A stretch of 64,000 bases of DNA from Meghimatium bilineatum (taxonomy: Eukaryota > Mollusca > Gastropoda > Stylommatophora > Philomycidae): assembly GCA_034231615.1 (NCBI GenBank), contig CM067314.1, positions 11,382,890 through 11,446,889 on the forward strand, read 5' to 3'. The number at the start of each line of letters is the position of its first letter. Position 1 is the first letter of the stretch. Below the pieces are notes generated by a model, which did no database searches, was not told the origin of the DNA, and saw nothing but the letters and a program-made list of their open reading frames with translations. A program made the translations under genes and the position numbers. Positions 32,816-43,285 of the stretch are shown here, piece by piece.

Positions 32816-33018
32816 TTCACGAACTTGCATGTCATCCATCTATGAACGATTAATCATGGTCATAATTCTAACTGAATTTTCACAAGTGGATGTAAAAAAA
32901 TGGTCATTAACACTTGTGATGGACGAACACACATTTATGTATGCTGTATGCATTTCAAAAAGGATGAGGACCAGTTTCTGAACATAAACACAAAATTTAG
33001 AGCCATTATACAAATTAT

Positions 33019-33307
33019 ATTCTTCTTCTTCTTCTTCTGCGTTCGTTCTCAAACTCCTGCAGATTAGCAGGATGTAGTACGGAGAACGAAATGCGTTGTG
33101 TCATGGTTTACAGCATTGCTGCGATATCTGCGCCTTTCGGCCTGACACATCCAATTGCAGCATGACTTTGGGTCACTGACCCTATATGGGATGGGACAGC
33201 CAACTCCATTCCATAACCTCCTTAGTCGCCTTTTACGACATGCAGGTGGAAGGTAAACAGTGTTGCTATTCTTTGCTCCCCTTTCGGGACCCCGGCAACA
33301 CACAGGC
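33019..33307 (-). mobile_element. SINE-A, full copy
   Basis: Tail (CTT)n at 33019, head near cggcaacacacaggc. Well preserved, but no target duplication is obvious. Confidence 0.9.
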
Positions 33308-33720
33308 AGAAACAGCGAGTTAACTCGGAGAACCCCATAATAGATGTATAAACTACAACATTTTAGAGTGTGCAAAACATCAAGAAGGGAAACAGAGAAA
33401 TTCAGAGATCAATTATTTCGAACTGTCAATGTGGAGACAATATGTGAACTAAACCAGTATTTCTCAGATTTGTTTCTGCCACCGCCCCCTTTCGTGTAAA
33501 TTCTGTTGACCAGCGCACCCTAGCCCACCCACTGGGTCGTAAATATGTTTTCAGTAAGGGGGAACATTTACCTAAAAATAAAATACAAAACAAATATTAT
33601 TTTATTCTATTAGTGTATTAATGTGAAATTTTTTCATTTTTGTTACATTTTGTTGGGGTAAACCATCAACAGACCGGGGGGGGGGGGAAGAGAATATGGC
33701 ACTCTTGTTATATTGCGTCC
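33308..33720. other. Unassigned, with one possible transposon end
   Basis: ttctcagatttgtttctgcc followed by accgccccc near 33458 resembles hAT-type ends, but no partner is found. A G12 run lies at about 33677. Confidence 0.3.
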
Positions 33721-33878
33721 CCCAACGAAGACGGATGTGTGTGGCCATTTACGCAAATAAAACGGTGACACAACACATTTTCATTCTCTGGACTACATCC
33801 TTCTGGAAATCTAGTAGGACAATTGTCCTGCTATAAGGGAGATCCAACGGGAGTTTGAGAATGAACGCTGAAGAAGAA
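33721..33878 (+). mobile_element. SINE-B copy
   Basis: From cccaacgaagacggatgtgt to gaacgctgaagaagaat. Good match to consensus. Confidence 0.85.
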
Positions 33879-33879
33879 T

Positions 33880-34225
33880 AATCCAGAACACATACACAGC
33901 AAAGTGGAAGAAACAAATAGAAAACAAACATGATACACTAAATTCCCTCCAAAGATATCAACAGACCACACTATTTCGCCTTAGAACAGGCCATTGCAGA
34001 CTGCTGGGCCACCTTTTTCCGATTGAGAATCTCATACACAGATGAATGTCCATGTGGATCCGAAACCCAGGCTCCTAAACATATACTTCAGGATTGCTCA
34101 ACATACAAAAAGCAGAAACAGCAGACCTGACAAGAGGATGCAGATTTGAGGGAAAATCTATGGGGCAGACGCTCTGACCTGGAGAAGACTGGACTTCGCC
34201 CTGACGACAGGCCTGACAATATAAC
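33880..34225 (+). pseudogene. LINE-gamma-type C-terminus
   Basis: Reads NSLQRYQQTTLFRLRTGH across a frame break, then DECPCGSETQAPKHILQDC. This is a Cys-Cys-His-Cys cluster. NLWGRRSDLEKTGL follows before a stop. It is the post-RNase H tail, also seen at 3922-4168. One frameshift and one stop. Confidence 0.7.
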
Positions 34226-34334
34226 ATGATAGCATATGCTGAACCAGTAGAAGATAAACAAGTAATGGCCTCATTTATTTTTTGTTCAATGTTCTCTAGT
34301 AAATTCAAGTAGGAAGCATGAGGATAAATGAAAA

Positions 34335-34420
34335 TAATTCTTACAACTGACGGGAATTGAACTAGGTCTGTTCTAGCAGCACCGAATCGCTTTGCAACAC
34401 AAGTAAATGTTCTCTAGAGC
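34335..34420 (-). mobile_element. tRNA-like repeat
   Basis: On the minus strand, acttgtgttgcaaagcgatt is followed by ctagttcaattcccgtc (B box). Related to the tRNA-like repeats at 14.3 and 15.4 kb. Confidence 0.55.
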
Positions 34421-34429
34421 TTATATTAT

Positions 34430-34738
34430 ATGCTAAAGACACTTAATATGAAGAAAGAACTACTAAGAGAAATAAAGATCAGGCAAATAAAATACTTTGG
34501 ACACATTAAAAGACATGACACCTTATTGAAGACCTTACTAGAGGGTAAAGTCAAAGGGAGGCGAGCAAGAGGTAGGCAGAGATACAAGTGGGAGAATAAC
34601 ATCACAAGATGGACATGTTACAGTCTAGCAGAGTGCACCACCAAGACAATAGACAGGGGATGTTGGAGATCCGTTGCAGCCAACCTTCGTTGCGGAGACG
34701 GCACTTGATGATCAATCAATCAATCAATAAACCCATAA
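34430..34738 (+). mobile_element. LINE-delta C-terminus with (ATCA)n tail
   Basis: An open 92-codon frame reads EIKIRQIKYFGHIKRHD, LLKTLLEGKVKGRRARGRQR, YKWENNITRW and VAANLRCGDGT. After the stop comes tgatgatcaatcaatcaatc, a simple-repeat tail. A remnant of the same 3' end lies at about 40590-40640. Confidence 0.75.
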
Positions 34739-35030
34739 CCCTTCAGGGTCGTAGGGGTACCACATTGGAAGCTTCAGCACACAGAGTCCTCCAGCGAATT
34801 CTATCCTCAGCGATGCGGATGAGTGTGGAAATATCTAGCCCTGTCCATTCCTTGATGTTGTCTGTCCATGTCTTTATTTGTCCTCCTCTGCTTCTTCCAC
34901 CCTCGACAGTTTCCTGCAGTATTGTTTTTGACAAGGAATCGTGCCTGCATACATGTCCGAACCATGCTAGTTTTCGTCGTTTCACTATTGAAAGCAATGG
35001 CTCCTGGACACCTGCACACATCACTTGATG
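34739..35030 (-). mobile_element. LINE-beta C-terminus, open frame
   Basis: The minus strand reads KRRKLAWFGHVCRHDSLSKT, ILQETVEGGRSRGGQIKTW and TDNIKEWTGLDISTLIRIAE. It ends ASNVVPLRP, followed by a GGGTTATGGGTTTATTGATT 3' end. The same open frame continues to 35255 without recognisable LINE motifs. It converges with LINE-delta at the (ATCA)n repeat. Confidence 0.8.
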
Positions 35031-35468
35031 ATGAGAGCTTATAACTATAATTCCATTGACCCTACCTAGCTCCACTGACCAAACAGAGTCCCTTTCCCCC
35101 TGAGTCTCCAAACGACCACCAGAGGGTGTGAGAAGGGGTATACGGGTGCCGTTAGTGACCACTTTGAGAAACTTTGATCTATTAAGTCCACAACCAGCCG
35201 GATGTATACATGTCGTAATGCGCCTGCGCGTTGACCCGGTCTCCTTGATTTTCACCTCTAGGTAGTGTATGTTCTAATAAATTGTAACTGATAAAATCTT
35301 TCAGTTATCACACAATTTCAACGTCATCTTCTCTTAGATTTGTTAGTATATATTATTTTTAAAGTGTAAGAAATTATTGGCAGTGTATTTTTTGGAAAGA
35401 AAAAGATAAAAGTTTAAAAAAATTGTGTTTAATTTCCGGCTTTCAAGTAGCCTATTATACTGTACCGA
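35031..35468. other. Upstream region of ATP5MC
   Basis: About 440 bp between the LINE-beta fragment and the first ATP5MC exon. No TATA box is convincing. It must hold at least the proximal promoter of the gene. Confidence 0.4.
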
Positions 35469-35509
35469 TCTCTTTCGCAGGTTCCAAGTGAGAACAACCA
35501 GTGTTCGAC
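35469..35509 (+). promoter_or_regulatory. Possible TOP/TCT-type start and 5' leader of ATP5MC
   Basis: A pyrimidine tract tctctttc lies 35-40 nt upstream of the start codon. It fits a TCT initiator, known from translation-related and some snoRNA-host genes. The same tract plus cgcag could instead be a splice acceptor at about 35480, implying an upstream leader exon. The sequence alone cannot decide. Confidence 0.35.
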
Positions 35510-35554
35510 ATGTATACTTGTGCAAAGTTCGCTCAACCTTCCGCTAGATGTTTG
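35510..35554 (+). CDS. ATP5MC: ATP5MC exon 1 (coding)
   Basis: Codes for MYTCAKFAQPSARCL, then donor gtaaga. The MxxCAKF start is typical of c-subunit presequences. It joins exon 2 in phase 0. The start is the first ATG after the leader, and no other ATG in frame precedes it in the exon. Confidence 0.85.
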
Positions 35555-36748
35555 GTAAGATTTTGGTTAAATAGGCAATAAATATAAAGAAAAGGAGTGA
35601 CAGCAATCCTGTTTTGTGTTATGCATATTCATATACGACCTGTGAATAAATTTGTATTCGGCATTTTAGCCATCATTGATCTAATTTCTAGGCCTGATTC
35701 ATTGTTATTGTTCTTTGCGTTCCACGTTTGCAAATTTTGGAATATGCAAAGAATAATAAACTCTAGCTAGGCCTATCTATTCTTATTCAGGATATTGGCA
35801 TAATATAATTTTAATTAGACTGATAAAATACCGAGGAACTTAGGACATCTGAATCTGACCTTCTGCTGAGGACAAGTAGGATTCCATCCCTTGCTCGGTT
35901 GATGAGCAACATGAGAACTTCCAATATGATAAATATAGCCCTCTAACAGTAATAAGTAATGCACAATACATTTAAAGCAATGCTTATTGAACTGTTCATG
36001 TTCAACTCTAAGTATAGGGGCCTAAACAAACAGAAAACACGTTTGTACTAGTCCTACTCTACTGACTAGACTATAGAATAAGATAGTCTCTCTCTGCATT
36101 AAAGGAAGGCAAAGTCCATGGACATTCTAATTTAGTGACATTTAGACCTACTTACTGTCCAAAATGAATATTAAAGCTGTGACAAAAACTGACAAAATAG
36201 GCCTAGGACCTATAGTCCTTGACAAACATACTACACAACTTCAGAATTATCAAGGGCACGCAAATGAAGTCAAATTTTCCTATGGATGGTCCAAGTAGAA
36301 AAATTGGTAGGATGAGTGAATGCATTTGCACAAATATTGCCAAATGGATTCTGAGCAAAAAATGATCAGTCATCATTAACCTTGACAAAACACAAGCTAG
36401 GGCAATGGGAATGTGACCTTGGAAAGGAAACTTGAACACATTTTACAAACTAGTGGGTGAGAGCCAATCTTCTGTGCTTTTCTTAAAGCTCTCGTCAACT
36501 AGTATAATGTAGTGTGAACAGATAGCCTAGGTGTTGTGGTTTACAGCTTGACTGATAACTGTCAGCCGATATATCTAGTCTACGACCATAAAATGCTTAG
36601 CTAGAATTTTTGTGTAGGCCTTGTCTACCATATATTTTGGCTTCTTTTCTCCTTATTCCAAGATTTGACAGAAGTAAAATGTGTAAAATAAGATTCACTT
36701 CTGGAAAAATCTTGGAAAAATCTGGAAAATGTGTCAGTACCATGTATG
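35555..36748 (+). other. ATP5MC intron 1, first part
   Basis: Unique A+T-rich sequence with no recognised element for 1.2 kb. The 78-codon frame at 36203-36439 (-) is unsupported. Confidence 0.5.
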
Positions 36749-36959
36749 TTAACCTTTAGCAAGCCGGATTAAAAAATACAAAACCTCTTCCTGCCACCGG
36801 ATTCTTTTTTGAGAATTTTCATCTTTTCTGGTTGGTGTTACGGAAATGCAATAACTTTTTTGTTATTCGTGATATAAAAAAAAAAAATTCTGTGCAAATG
36901 CAGAATTGAATACCGCAAATGTATGTATATTTTAAAAATTTTTATGTAACATACCCGGG

Positions 36960-37350
36960 GTTTGCGCAGGAAGTGAACACCTTTTTTGCGCAAAAAACCA
37001 ACAGAAACAACAAGACATGGGTGTTCGGAAAACTCAATAACATTTTTGCTATTAGAGATTTTAAAATAATTTCAACAGATTTAAATGCAGAATTGAATAC
37101 TGCAAATGGGTGTGTAATTGGTTTTTTTTTTTATGTATCTTACTCGAGTTTTGCGCAAGAGGTGAAGACATTTTCTCGAAAAAACAAAATATATGCAAAA
37201 AAGACACGGGTGTTCGGAAAACTCAATAACATTTTTGTTATTAGAGCTTTTAAAATAATATCAACACATGTAAATGCAGAATTGAATACTACAAATGGGT
37301 GTGTAATTGGTTTTTTTTAATGTATCCTACCCGAGGTTTGCGCAAGAGGT
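36960..37350 (+). repeat. About 189-bp tandem repeat inside piggyBac
   Basis: gggtgttcggaaaactcaat occurs at 37020 and 37208 within two longer similar units, each with a tttgcgca-rich part. It creates a spurious 133-codon plus-strand frame. Confidence 0.85.
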
Positions 37351-37452
37351 GAAGACAATTTTTATTTTAAAATTACATAAAAACAAACAACACAAATGAC
37401 TTACCCACTTGCCATGCAGCTCTGGAGTAAACCTACAGGCTGTGCTGCTCTC

Positions 37453-37683
37453 CTACATGCTGTGCAGCTCAGAGGAACAATCAATTTTGAAATGTACCAA
37501 TGTGTGGTATCTATGGAAGCAGGGGTAGGGGCACAGAGTGACCTGACATGCTGCGCACACGTACTGAGTCTGGTGACGCTTCTTTGACCGATCTGAACAG
37601 ACTACACAGTCAGGAAGCGCAGGCTTGCCACTGGACAACCGTTTAGGATTTATAGCAATATGGTGTGTTGGTCCTATTGCCAA
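37453..37683 (-). pseudogene. piggyBac transposase, C-terminal Cys-rich domain
   Basis: Reads ALPDCVVCSDRSKKRHQTQY, VCAACQVTLCPYPCFHRYH. This is the CxxC...CxxC...C...CF..YH zinc-binding domain that binds the transposon ends. It is in a different frame from the N-terminal half and joins it directly at the deletion point near 37680. Confidence 0.85.
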
Positions 37684-38392
37684 TCATGCTTTCATCGATA
37701 CTGATTTCTTTGGAGAGGCCATAATACTGTTGGAACAGAGGAATAAGTTTGTCAACAAACCCCTGTATCTTGAACGCCTTGCTGTGACCCGGTTGCCCTC
37801 GTGCAACAGCTGTTGTGTTGTCTACAAGGTGCAGGAATGAAAGAATAGCTAAAAATCTATTCCTACTCATGATATTCCTGAACCCATGCATCTTGATGAG
37901 ACCATCATTAGACCAATACAATTCAAAGGAGGAACGTTTGGTCAGTCCCATCAAGAGCACCAAAGCAACAAAAGCTGTCATCTCATCAGCTGTGACTTCC
38001 TTCCACATCTTCACACGAGATGCATTGCCGGCGGCCTGTCCCTTCGAATCACTAACCTGCTTAGCGTAACGATTAGTTTCAGTTACCAACATGTTCACAA
38101 TATCATCTGTAATAAACAGACGAAACACGTCTACCGCACTAATGTCATCAGCTAAGCCTATAGGTCCAACAACTTCATCGAAGTTGCTAAGCCAATCATG
38201 GCTATACCCCAAAGGAACACTAGAATTTCCAACAATTTCTTCTTCCAATATGTCGTCATCGGCCACGCTGCGAACTGAATCAGTATCACTATTATCTCTA
38301 TCTAACAACACATCATCTATTGGAGCGATATCTGCATCTGTTAACGGCACACTTAACCTCCTCATCCGAATCGGGATCCATAACGAACTCAA
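37643..38392 (-). pseudogene. piggyBac transposase, N-terminal half
   Basis: 249 codons. An acidic N-terminus is followed by the DDE_Tnp_1_7-type domain: WKEVTADEMTAFVALVLLMG, SRNRFLAILSFLHLVDN and LSKEISIDESMIG, the last containing the first catalytic Asp. The frame then ends after a few shifted residues. The second and third catalytic Asp are missing because of an internal deletion, so it cannot be active. Confidence 0.88.
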
Positions 38393-38664
38393 AATAAATT
38401 GTATCCATTGTAGGCCTAGGTTGCTGTCGGAAATTGTGATGGAACAATGTCTGGACGCTACTGTAAATTATATCAAATAGACAGGGCGGACGTGAACTGG
38501 TACCGGCTTCGATTGCGCATGCCCTGAACTACATACATGCTGTGATTAGGCTGTTGTAGGCCTATTTGGCACAATGTCTCATTGAGCGAGTGCACTTGAC
38601 AACGGTAAACAGCAGCCATCTTTTTTTTGTCAATCAGACTTAACGACGGCGCGATGAAGGTTAA

Positions 38665-39409
38665 TGTTTGCATTCATCATAGGCCTAGATGATTTCAGCG
38701 GTAAAAGTAAAGATTAAGTCTTCACTTTTTAACTAGCTCACATCATAGAATTCCCTGGACCATCAATAAACGGTGGGGTTGAGAAACTAACAATGTGGGT
38801 AAAACCAAACACTCACTTTATTCACCATTCTCTGCGGGATACACTTTTTAAAATCCCAGAAACGAACTCCATGAATGTTCCTGCTATTTTATATACTATT
38901 ATTTTACCTGATTCTAATCCTTAACCCTAAACACTAATGCTGTCGTAATCAATTAATAATATATTTAAAAAAAAAACAACCTCACACGCTTTCTTCTCAA
39001 TATATGAATTTATAACGAAAGTACGGTCACATCTAAACACTCGCCATAGCAGAGCTGTTTTTTCCTAATATATACCACTGCGCTTGTCCTAGTATATCTG
39101 TCCCGGGCAAATCTTCCTGCTATTGTATATAATAATAATTCACCTTAATTCTAAATACTAGAAACTGATTGTAATCCTTAACCCTACCTGTAACCCTAAT
39201 TCTAATGCAATCGTTTTCAATAAATATTACTTAATTTCAAATAGTTATATTCAAAACTCAATCATATAACATTGAACAACAATAGTGCTGTGCAAAGCAA
39301 TCACAATAGAAAGGTTAGGAAACACCTCGAAACTAGAACAAAGGTCACAGTGAATACTTATACTTTACTTGCGCCGATCTCAGCCACTGAGTATAAATAT
39401 GGGTAATAT
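38665..39409. other. Intron 1 unassigned, A+T-rich
   Basis: Several taaccctaa-like words (38922, 39179) are scattered but not in a telomere-like array. Nothing else seen. Confidence 0.4.
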
Positions 39410-39636
39410 TGCTGTTTCGTCCACCGTTGTGCTATAAATAGCGCTTTCCCCTTGGAAAAACCAACCATATCGATTCACACATTAGACGAGAATTATTAGA
39501 GAATTAATTATTAATTCTAAACACTGATTCTAACCCTTCTCGCCCTCCCAAAAATCCTTTTAAACCCCCCATTACCAAAATCTATAATTTTACGTAACTT
39601 ATTTAACACTGCAAAGTCACGGTGGACGAAACAGCA
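39410..39636. mobile_element. Small element with 18-bp perfect terminal inverted repeats
   Basis: tgctgtttcgtccaccgt at 39410-39427 is exactly inverted at 39619-39636. The interior is A+T-rich and non-coding. No convincing target duplication, so the superfamily is open. Typical of a MITE. Confidence 0.7.
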
Positions 39637-39930
39637 GATGTGCCTAAATATGTTGTATTACTGTATTGTAGGGACCAAATTATGTGCCTGGTGGTCAGTG
39701 CATCTACACTATATTTCCAAATATAGTCAGAGAATTTGTATTTTTTCTGCTGTTTCTTGTTTAGGAACAAGCGTCACAGCACTGGGGACAGTCCCATATA
39801 TGTTCTGCTTGCTGTTCCATCAGCCATCTAAAAGTGTTTAAGCTCAATGTCCCAGTCAGTTGCTGATTACGCGTTCTTCTGATCATTCTGGAAAGGGAGC
39901 ACTTTCTGCTGTTGATGTAGACTTATATAT

Positions 39931-40158
39931 TCATAAAATTTTTTTAAAGTGTGCCCCAAATGCCATGCAACCGAAAACTACAGTGAAATGCGTTTTCTGA
40001 TGTCCAGTCGTCTTTACAATCTTTATACCTTTTCTTTTTACCCTGCGATTTGAAAGCAAATCAATGGCTGGGGTCTCATCCATATTATACAGTGAGATGC
40101 TATTTTGGGGAACCACTATACCAGATCCACGTATAACTAGACTTGTAAAACTATACAT
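39931..40158 (-). pseudogene. pogo/Tigger-like transposase fragment
   Basis: 75 codons including ISLYNMDETPAIDL and IVKTTGHQKTHFTVVFGCMA. NMDETP holds the first catalytic Asp of pogo-type (DDE_1) transposases, and the TTG..K..FTVV strand follows it in that family. Both flanks are missing. Confidence 0.8.
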
Positions 40159-40224
40159 CCATTATAGTGGCTCTTCACCGGTTATTTTGGGAATGTGCTT
40201 TGAATGTAATTGCTGATGCTATAT

Positions 40225-40502
40225 TCTTCTTCTTCTGCGTTCGTTCTCAAACTCCTGCAGATTAGCAGAATGTAGTCCAGAGGATGGAATGCGTTGTCAT
40301 GATTTACAGCATTGCTGCGATATCTGCGCCTTTCGGCCTGGCACATCCGACTTCAGCATGGCTTTGGGTCTCTGACCCTATATGGGATGGGACAGCCAAC
40401 TCCATCCCTTAACCTCCTTAGTCGCCTCGTACGACATGCGTGGAAGGTACACACAGTGTTGCTATTCTTTGCTCCCCTTTCGGGCCCCGGCAACACACGG
40501 GC
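40225..40502 (-). mobile_element. SINE-A, full copy with 13-bp target duplication
   Basis: gctgatgctatat is repeated exactly at 40212-40224 and 40503-40515. The tail is (CTT)n at left, the head ends cacacgggc. This pair defines the SINE-A length here as 278 bp. Confidence 0.92.
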
Positions 40503-40589
40503 GCTGATGCTATATGATATTTGCCAAATGAAAAATTGACCTGAATGATTCATTAATCTTTTGAATTTATCATAATGGCGCGCACATGC

Positions 40590-40640
40590 TATTGTTGCAG
40601 CCAACCTTTGTTGTGGAGGTCGCACACAATGAATGAAATG
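40590..40640 (+). mobile_element. LINE-delta 3' end remnant
   Basis: ttgcagccaacctttgttgt followed by a gaatgaaatgatc tail matches the 3' end of LINE-delta at 34.67-34.72 kb. Confidence 0.5.
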
Positions 40641-40863
40641 ATCATATATCTCTGAACACTGGTCCTGGTGGTCACATGTTTTATGAGGCTGGCAACACAT
40701 CCTGCAAAGGTTGCACTGTATTATTCTTGATGTTGTGTAGTTCCACATATAAAAAATATGCTCGTGTGTAGATTGGGCATTGTTCACTTGCGTCTGATCA
40801 GAGATTTTTCTTCACCATGAAAACAAATTTGGTGGTTTGAGGCTGACATTCGGCACTACATAC

Positions 40864-40966
40864 ACAAAGGGGAGCAAAGAATAGCACAATTGTTTAACTT
40901 TCCATGCATGATCACTACATTCTGCTGATCTGCAAGATTATGAGAATGAATTTAGTAGAAGAAGCA
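40864..40966 (+). mobile_element. SINE-A with internal deletion
   Basis: The head segment (aaaggggagcaaagaatagc) is joined to the tail segment (actacattctgctgatctgc), with the middle about 180 bp missing. Confidence 0.75.
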
Positions 40967-41374
40967 CATTCTCTTTGAGTTTGTAACTCTTGCTGCTAGT
41001 CTCCAACCGTATCTAGTCTCTAATTTTCCTTTCAAAATGTCAATATAAGAAGTAGATAAGAAGCTTTCCCCCATTCTTAAGATCTTCATTCCTGTTCACA
41101 CAGAACAGGTTTATCTCAGTTTGGATTCCTCAATCATCTGAAGGTTGACAAATATACTTATTGGCTTTTTTCAGTTCTGTGCTCATCATTGTTTGCGATG
41201 GAGGGACATCATCTGTCTCGGTCTGGACCTATGAATTGATTCTACAGAGATAGTACACAACCAATCTGGTACTGAACCCTTTATCTCTCAGAGGTTACAT
41301 GAAAGTGGCCTCGGTAGAATTGGAAATTGAACAAGCTACAAGTTTCATATAACATGCTAATGGATTACCTACTA
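40967..41374. other. Intron 1 unassigned
   Basis: No recognisable feature. Confidence 0.4.
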
Positions 41375-41505
41375 TTAACCTTTACCAAACCAGATTACAA
41401 TTGCACAATCTATCCCCTGCTACCGGATTGTTTTTTGAAAATTTGTAATTTTTGGTGGGTGTTTGGAAAACGAAATAACGTTTACATTATTGGTGTAAGA
41501 AATGA
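41375..41505 (+). mobile_element. piggyBac-type left end only
   Basis: TTAA at 41375 followed by cctttaccaaaccagatt and gctaccggattgttttttg. The first 120 bp match the left ends at 36749 and 59239. No right end is seen, so the copy is truncated. Confidence 0.7.
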
Positions 41506-41866
41506 GAGGCGTAAAGGAATCAAAATATTTATCAACCAACACAGAATCAGAAGAGTCATTACCACTAGCTGAAGGACATACTGAATATGAGATCGGAGCA
41601 CCTATGGACGTGTCCGGAGTGCCATCATGACGATCTAATGTTGAATTAACTAGGATGTCTGGTGTGTTCTTTCACCCATGGACATGATGCAGGCCCCGGT
41701 AGTGACACATGAAGTTGTAGAAAACAAGTGGCATATAGGAATCAAGAGGTTATCCTAACGCAACTGGAACATTTGGTTACTACATGCTGAAGAACATACT
41801 GAGTAAATTATAGTTCCTATAAGATTTGTCCAGAGTACCATGATGAACATCTGGTGACTGATAACC
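41506..41866. other. Intron 1 unassigned
   Basis: Several tgctgaagaacatactgag-like words repeat loosely. No family recognised. Confidence 0.35.
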
Positions 41867-41867
41867 A

Positions 41868-41999
41868 GCAGAAGTTGGATGTGTCAGACCATTGATGCAA
41901 ATACTAGTGCATTTGTATTCTATGGGCTACATCATATGGGCTGGAAATCTAGGAGCATTGTTTTGCAACAGGAGAGATCCATTGGGAGTTTGAAAACAA
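41868..41999 (+). mobile_element. SINE-B, diverged
   Basis: From agcagaagttggatgtgtca to ttgggagtttgaaaac. Confidence 0.75.
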
Positions 42000-42134
42000 A
42001 TTTTTAAAACTATGGAAACCTGATATGTACATAAAAATAAAACATTGGGGAAGTAAACAAGGGTATATACAATTTCTTGTGTTTGTAAAGTTTGCGTAGA
42101 CTTGTAATAATGTTGACCATTTATTTCTCCACAG

Positions 42135-42194
42135 AGTACCATCAGCCGGTCAGTGTTGAGACCACTTGGTAGCTCAGTTGTTGTGAAACAAGAG
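42135..42194 (+). CDS. ATP5MC: ATP5MC exon 2
   Basis: Twenty codons, STISRSVLRPLGSSVVVKQE, a basic presequence stretch with the LRPL element found in homologues. Acceptor tttctccacag, donor gtaact. Phase 0 on both sides. Confidence 0.9.
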
Positions 42195-42256
42195 GTAACT
42201 TATAAGTAATACTGCATAGACTGTTGCCATTTTTTAAAGTCTTTAGTTTTGTGGGT

Positions 42257-42508
42257 GTGTCCGGGTACAGGATGGGTTGCAAAAAATATCGATACTGTTA
42301 CCTACCACATATGCCATAGAAGGTGACTAATGAAGGTTTTGGATGAAGTTGGCTGTCAGGCACCATAAAGCGTCAGTGACCAGAAGCCGTGATGTTAAAT
42401 GCATCCAGCTAAAAGGTGCAGATATCGCTACATGGAAACACAATGACAGAACACGTCATTCTCTGTACTACTTTCTGCTAATCTGAATTGAGAATGAACG
42501 CAGAACAA
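42257..42508 (+). mobile_element. SINE-A, diverged, in intron 2
   Basis: From tgtccgggtacaggatggg to tgagaatgaacgcagaac. Confidence 0.8.
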
Positions 42509-42716
42509 AGATCTTAAGAAAATGTGGACTTGCTAGAAATATAGGCTATTCAAAACTTTCTTATCTAGCTTCTTATTGATTTTGCCAGATTGTTCAAAAC
42601 CTTTTTTTATGTTGATAATAATCTGCGGAATGGGACTTTAAGCATATAGAATGAAATTCATAAATTATAAGGGAAGGCCAGAAAATATTGAAACATTTAT
42701 TTTTCTCATGTAAATA
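42509..42716. other. Intron 2 unassigned, A+T-rich
   Basis: Nothing recognised. Confidence 0.35.
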
Positions 42717-42830
42717 AATATATAAAAAAAATATAAAAATGATTAAATAGCAGTTTTACATGGAACAACATAGAATCGACGTTTCTGCCAAATGGGTATT
42801 TTATCAAGATAGGTACAGTTTAATTTTTTT
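42717..42830 (-). mobile_element. Fragment of foldback/Penelope-like terminal repeat
   Basis: On the minus strand it reads cttgataaaatacccatttg, then gcagaaacgtcgattc. This matches the cttraaaaagg...ggnccgaaacgtcg pattern of the element at 19.1-19.5 kb, followed by A+T-rich sequence. Confidence 0.5.
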
Positions 42831-42930
42831 CTTCTATATTTACTTACCTATTGGCAAAGTTTTACTGCAGTCCTCCATTGACTAATTTTTTGCAGATAAT
42901 AGAGATAGAAACATGACATTGTGCACACTT

Positions 42931-43191
42931 CTTCTGTTTTTATTCTGCAGAACAGCAGGATGTAGTCCGGAGAACGGAATGCGGTGTGGCATGTTTTACA
43001 GCATTGCTGTGATATCTGTGCCTTTCGGCCTGACACATCTGATTTCAGCATGGCTTTGGGTCACTGACCCTATATGGAATGGGACAGCCAACTCCATCCC
43101 ATAATCTCCTTAGTCGCTTCGTACGACATGCATGGAAAGTAAACAGTGTTGCTATTCTTTGCTCCCCTTTTGGGCCGACAACACACGGGCG
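42931..43191 (-). mobile_element. SINE-A with about 11-bp target duplication
   Basis: gtgcacacttc at 42921-42931 recurs at 43192-43202. The tail is shortened and shows ttctgtttttattctgcaga. Confidence 0.85.
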
Positions 43192-43285
43192 GTGCACACT
43201 TCAACTGTTGTGATTATATAGGAAATTACATATCATTCAAACAATTGGTATAGCTGCACTGAGTTGTTATAATGGTACAGCTAAA

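Larger units (their letters stand above)
36749..38664 (-). mobile_element. piggyBac-type element, internally deleted
   Basis: Bounded by TTAA at 36749-36752 and 38661-38664, with terminal inverted repeats starting ttaacctt (left ttaacctttagcaagccgg; right, complement, ttaaccttcatcgcgccg). It carries two parts of a transposase on the minus strand. It contains two about 189-bp internal repeats on the 3' side. The TTAA target and CCTT-type ends are diagnostic of the superfamily. Confidence 0.9.

Noticed and set aside
34743..35255. A 170-codon minus-strand frame upstream of ATP5MC as a host gene
   Set aside because: Its C-terminal 95 codons are a LINE-beta terminus, and the rest has no recognisable domain.
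37886..38480. Plus-strand frames of 84-129 codons opposite the piggyBac transposase
   Set aside because: They are shadows of the real minus-strand coding sequence.
38922..39190. taaccctaa-type words as interstitial telomere sequence
   Set aside because: Only isolated single copies, not tandem TTAGGG repeats.
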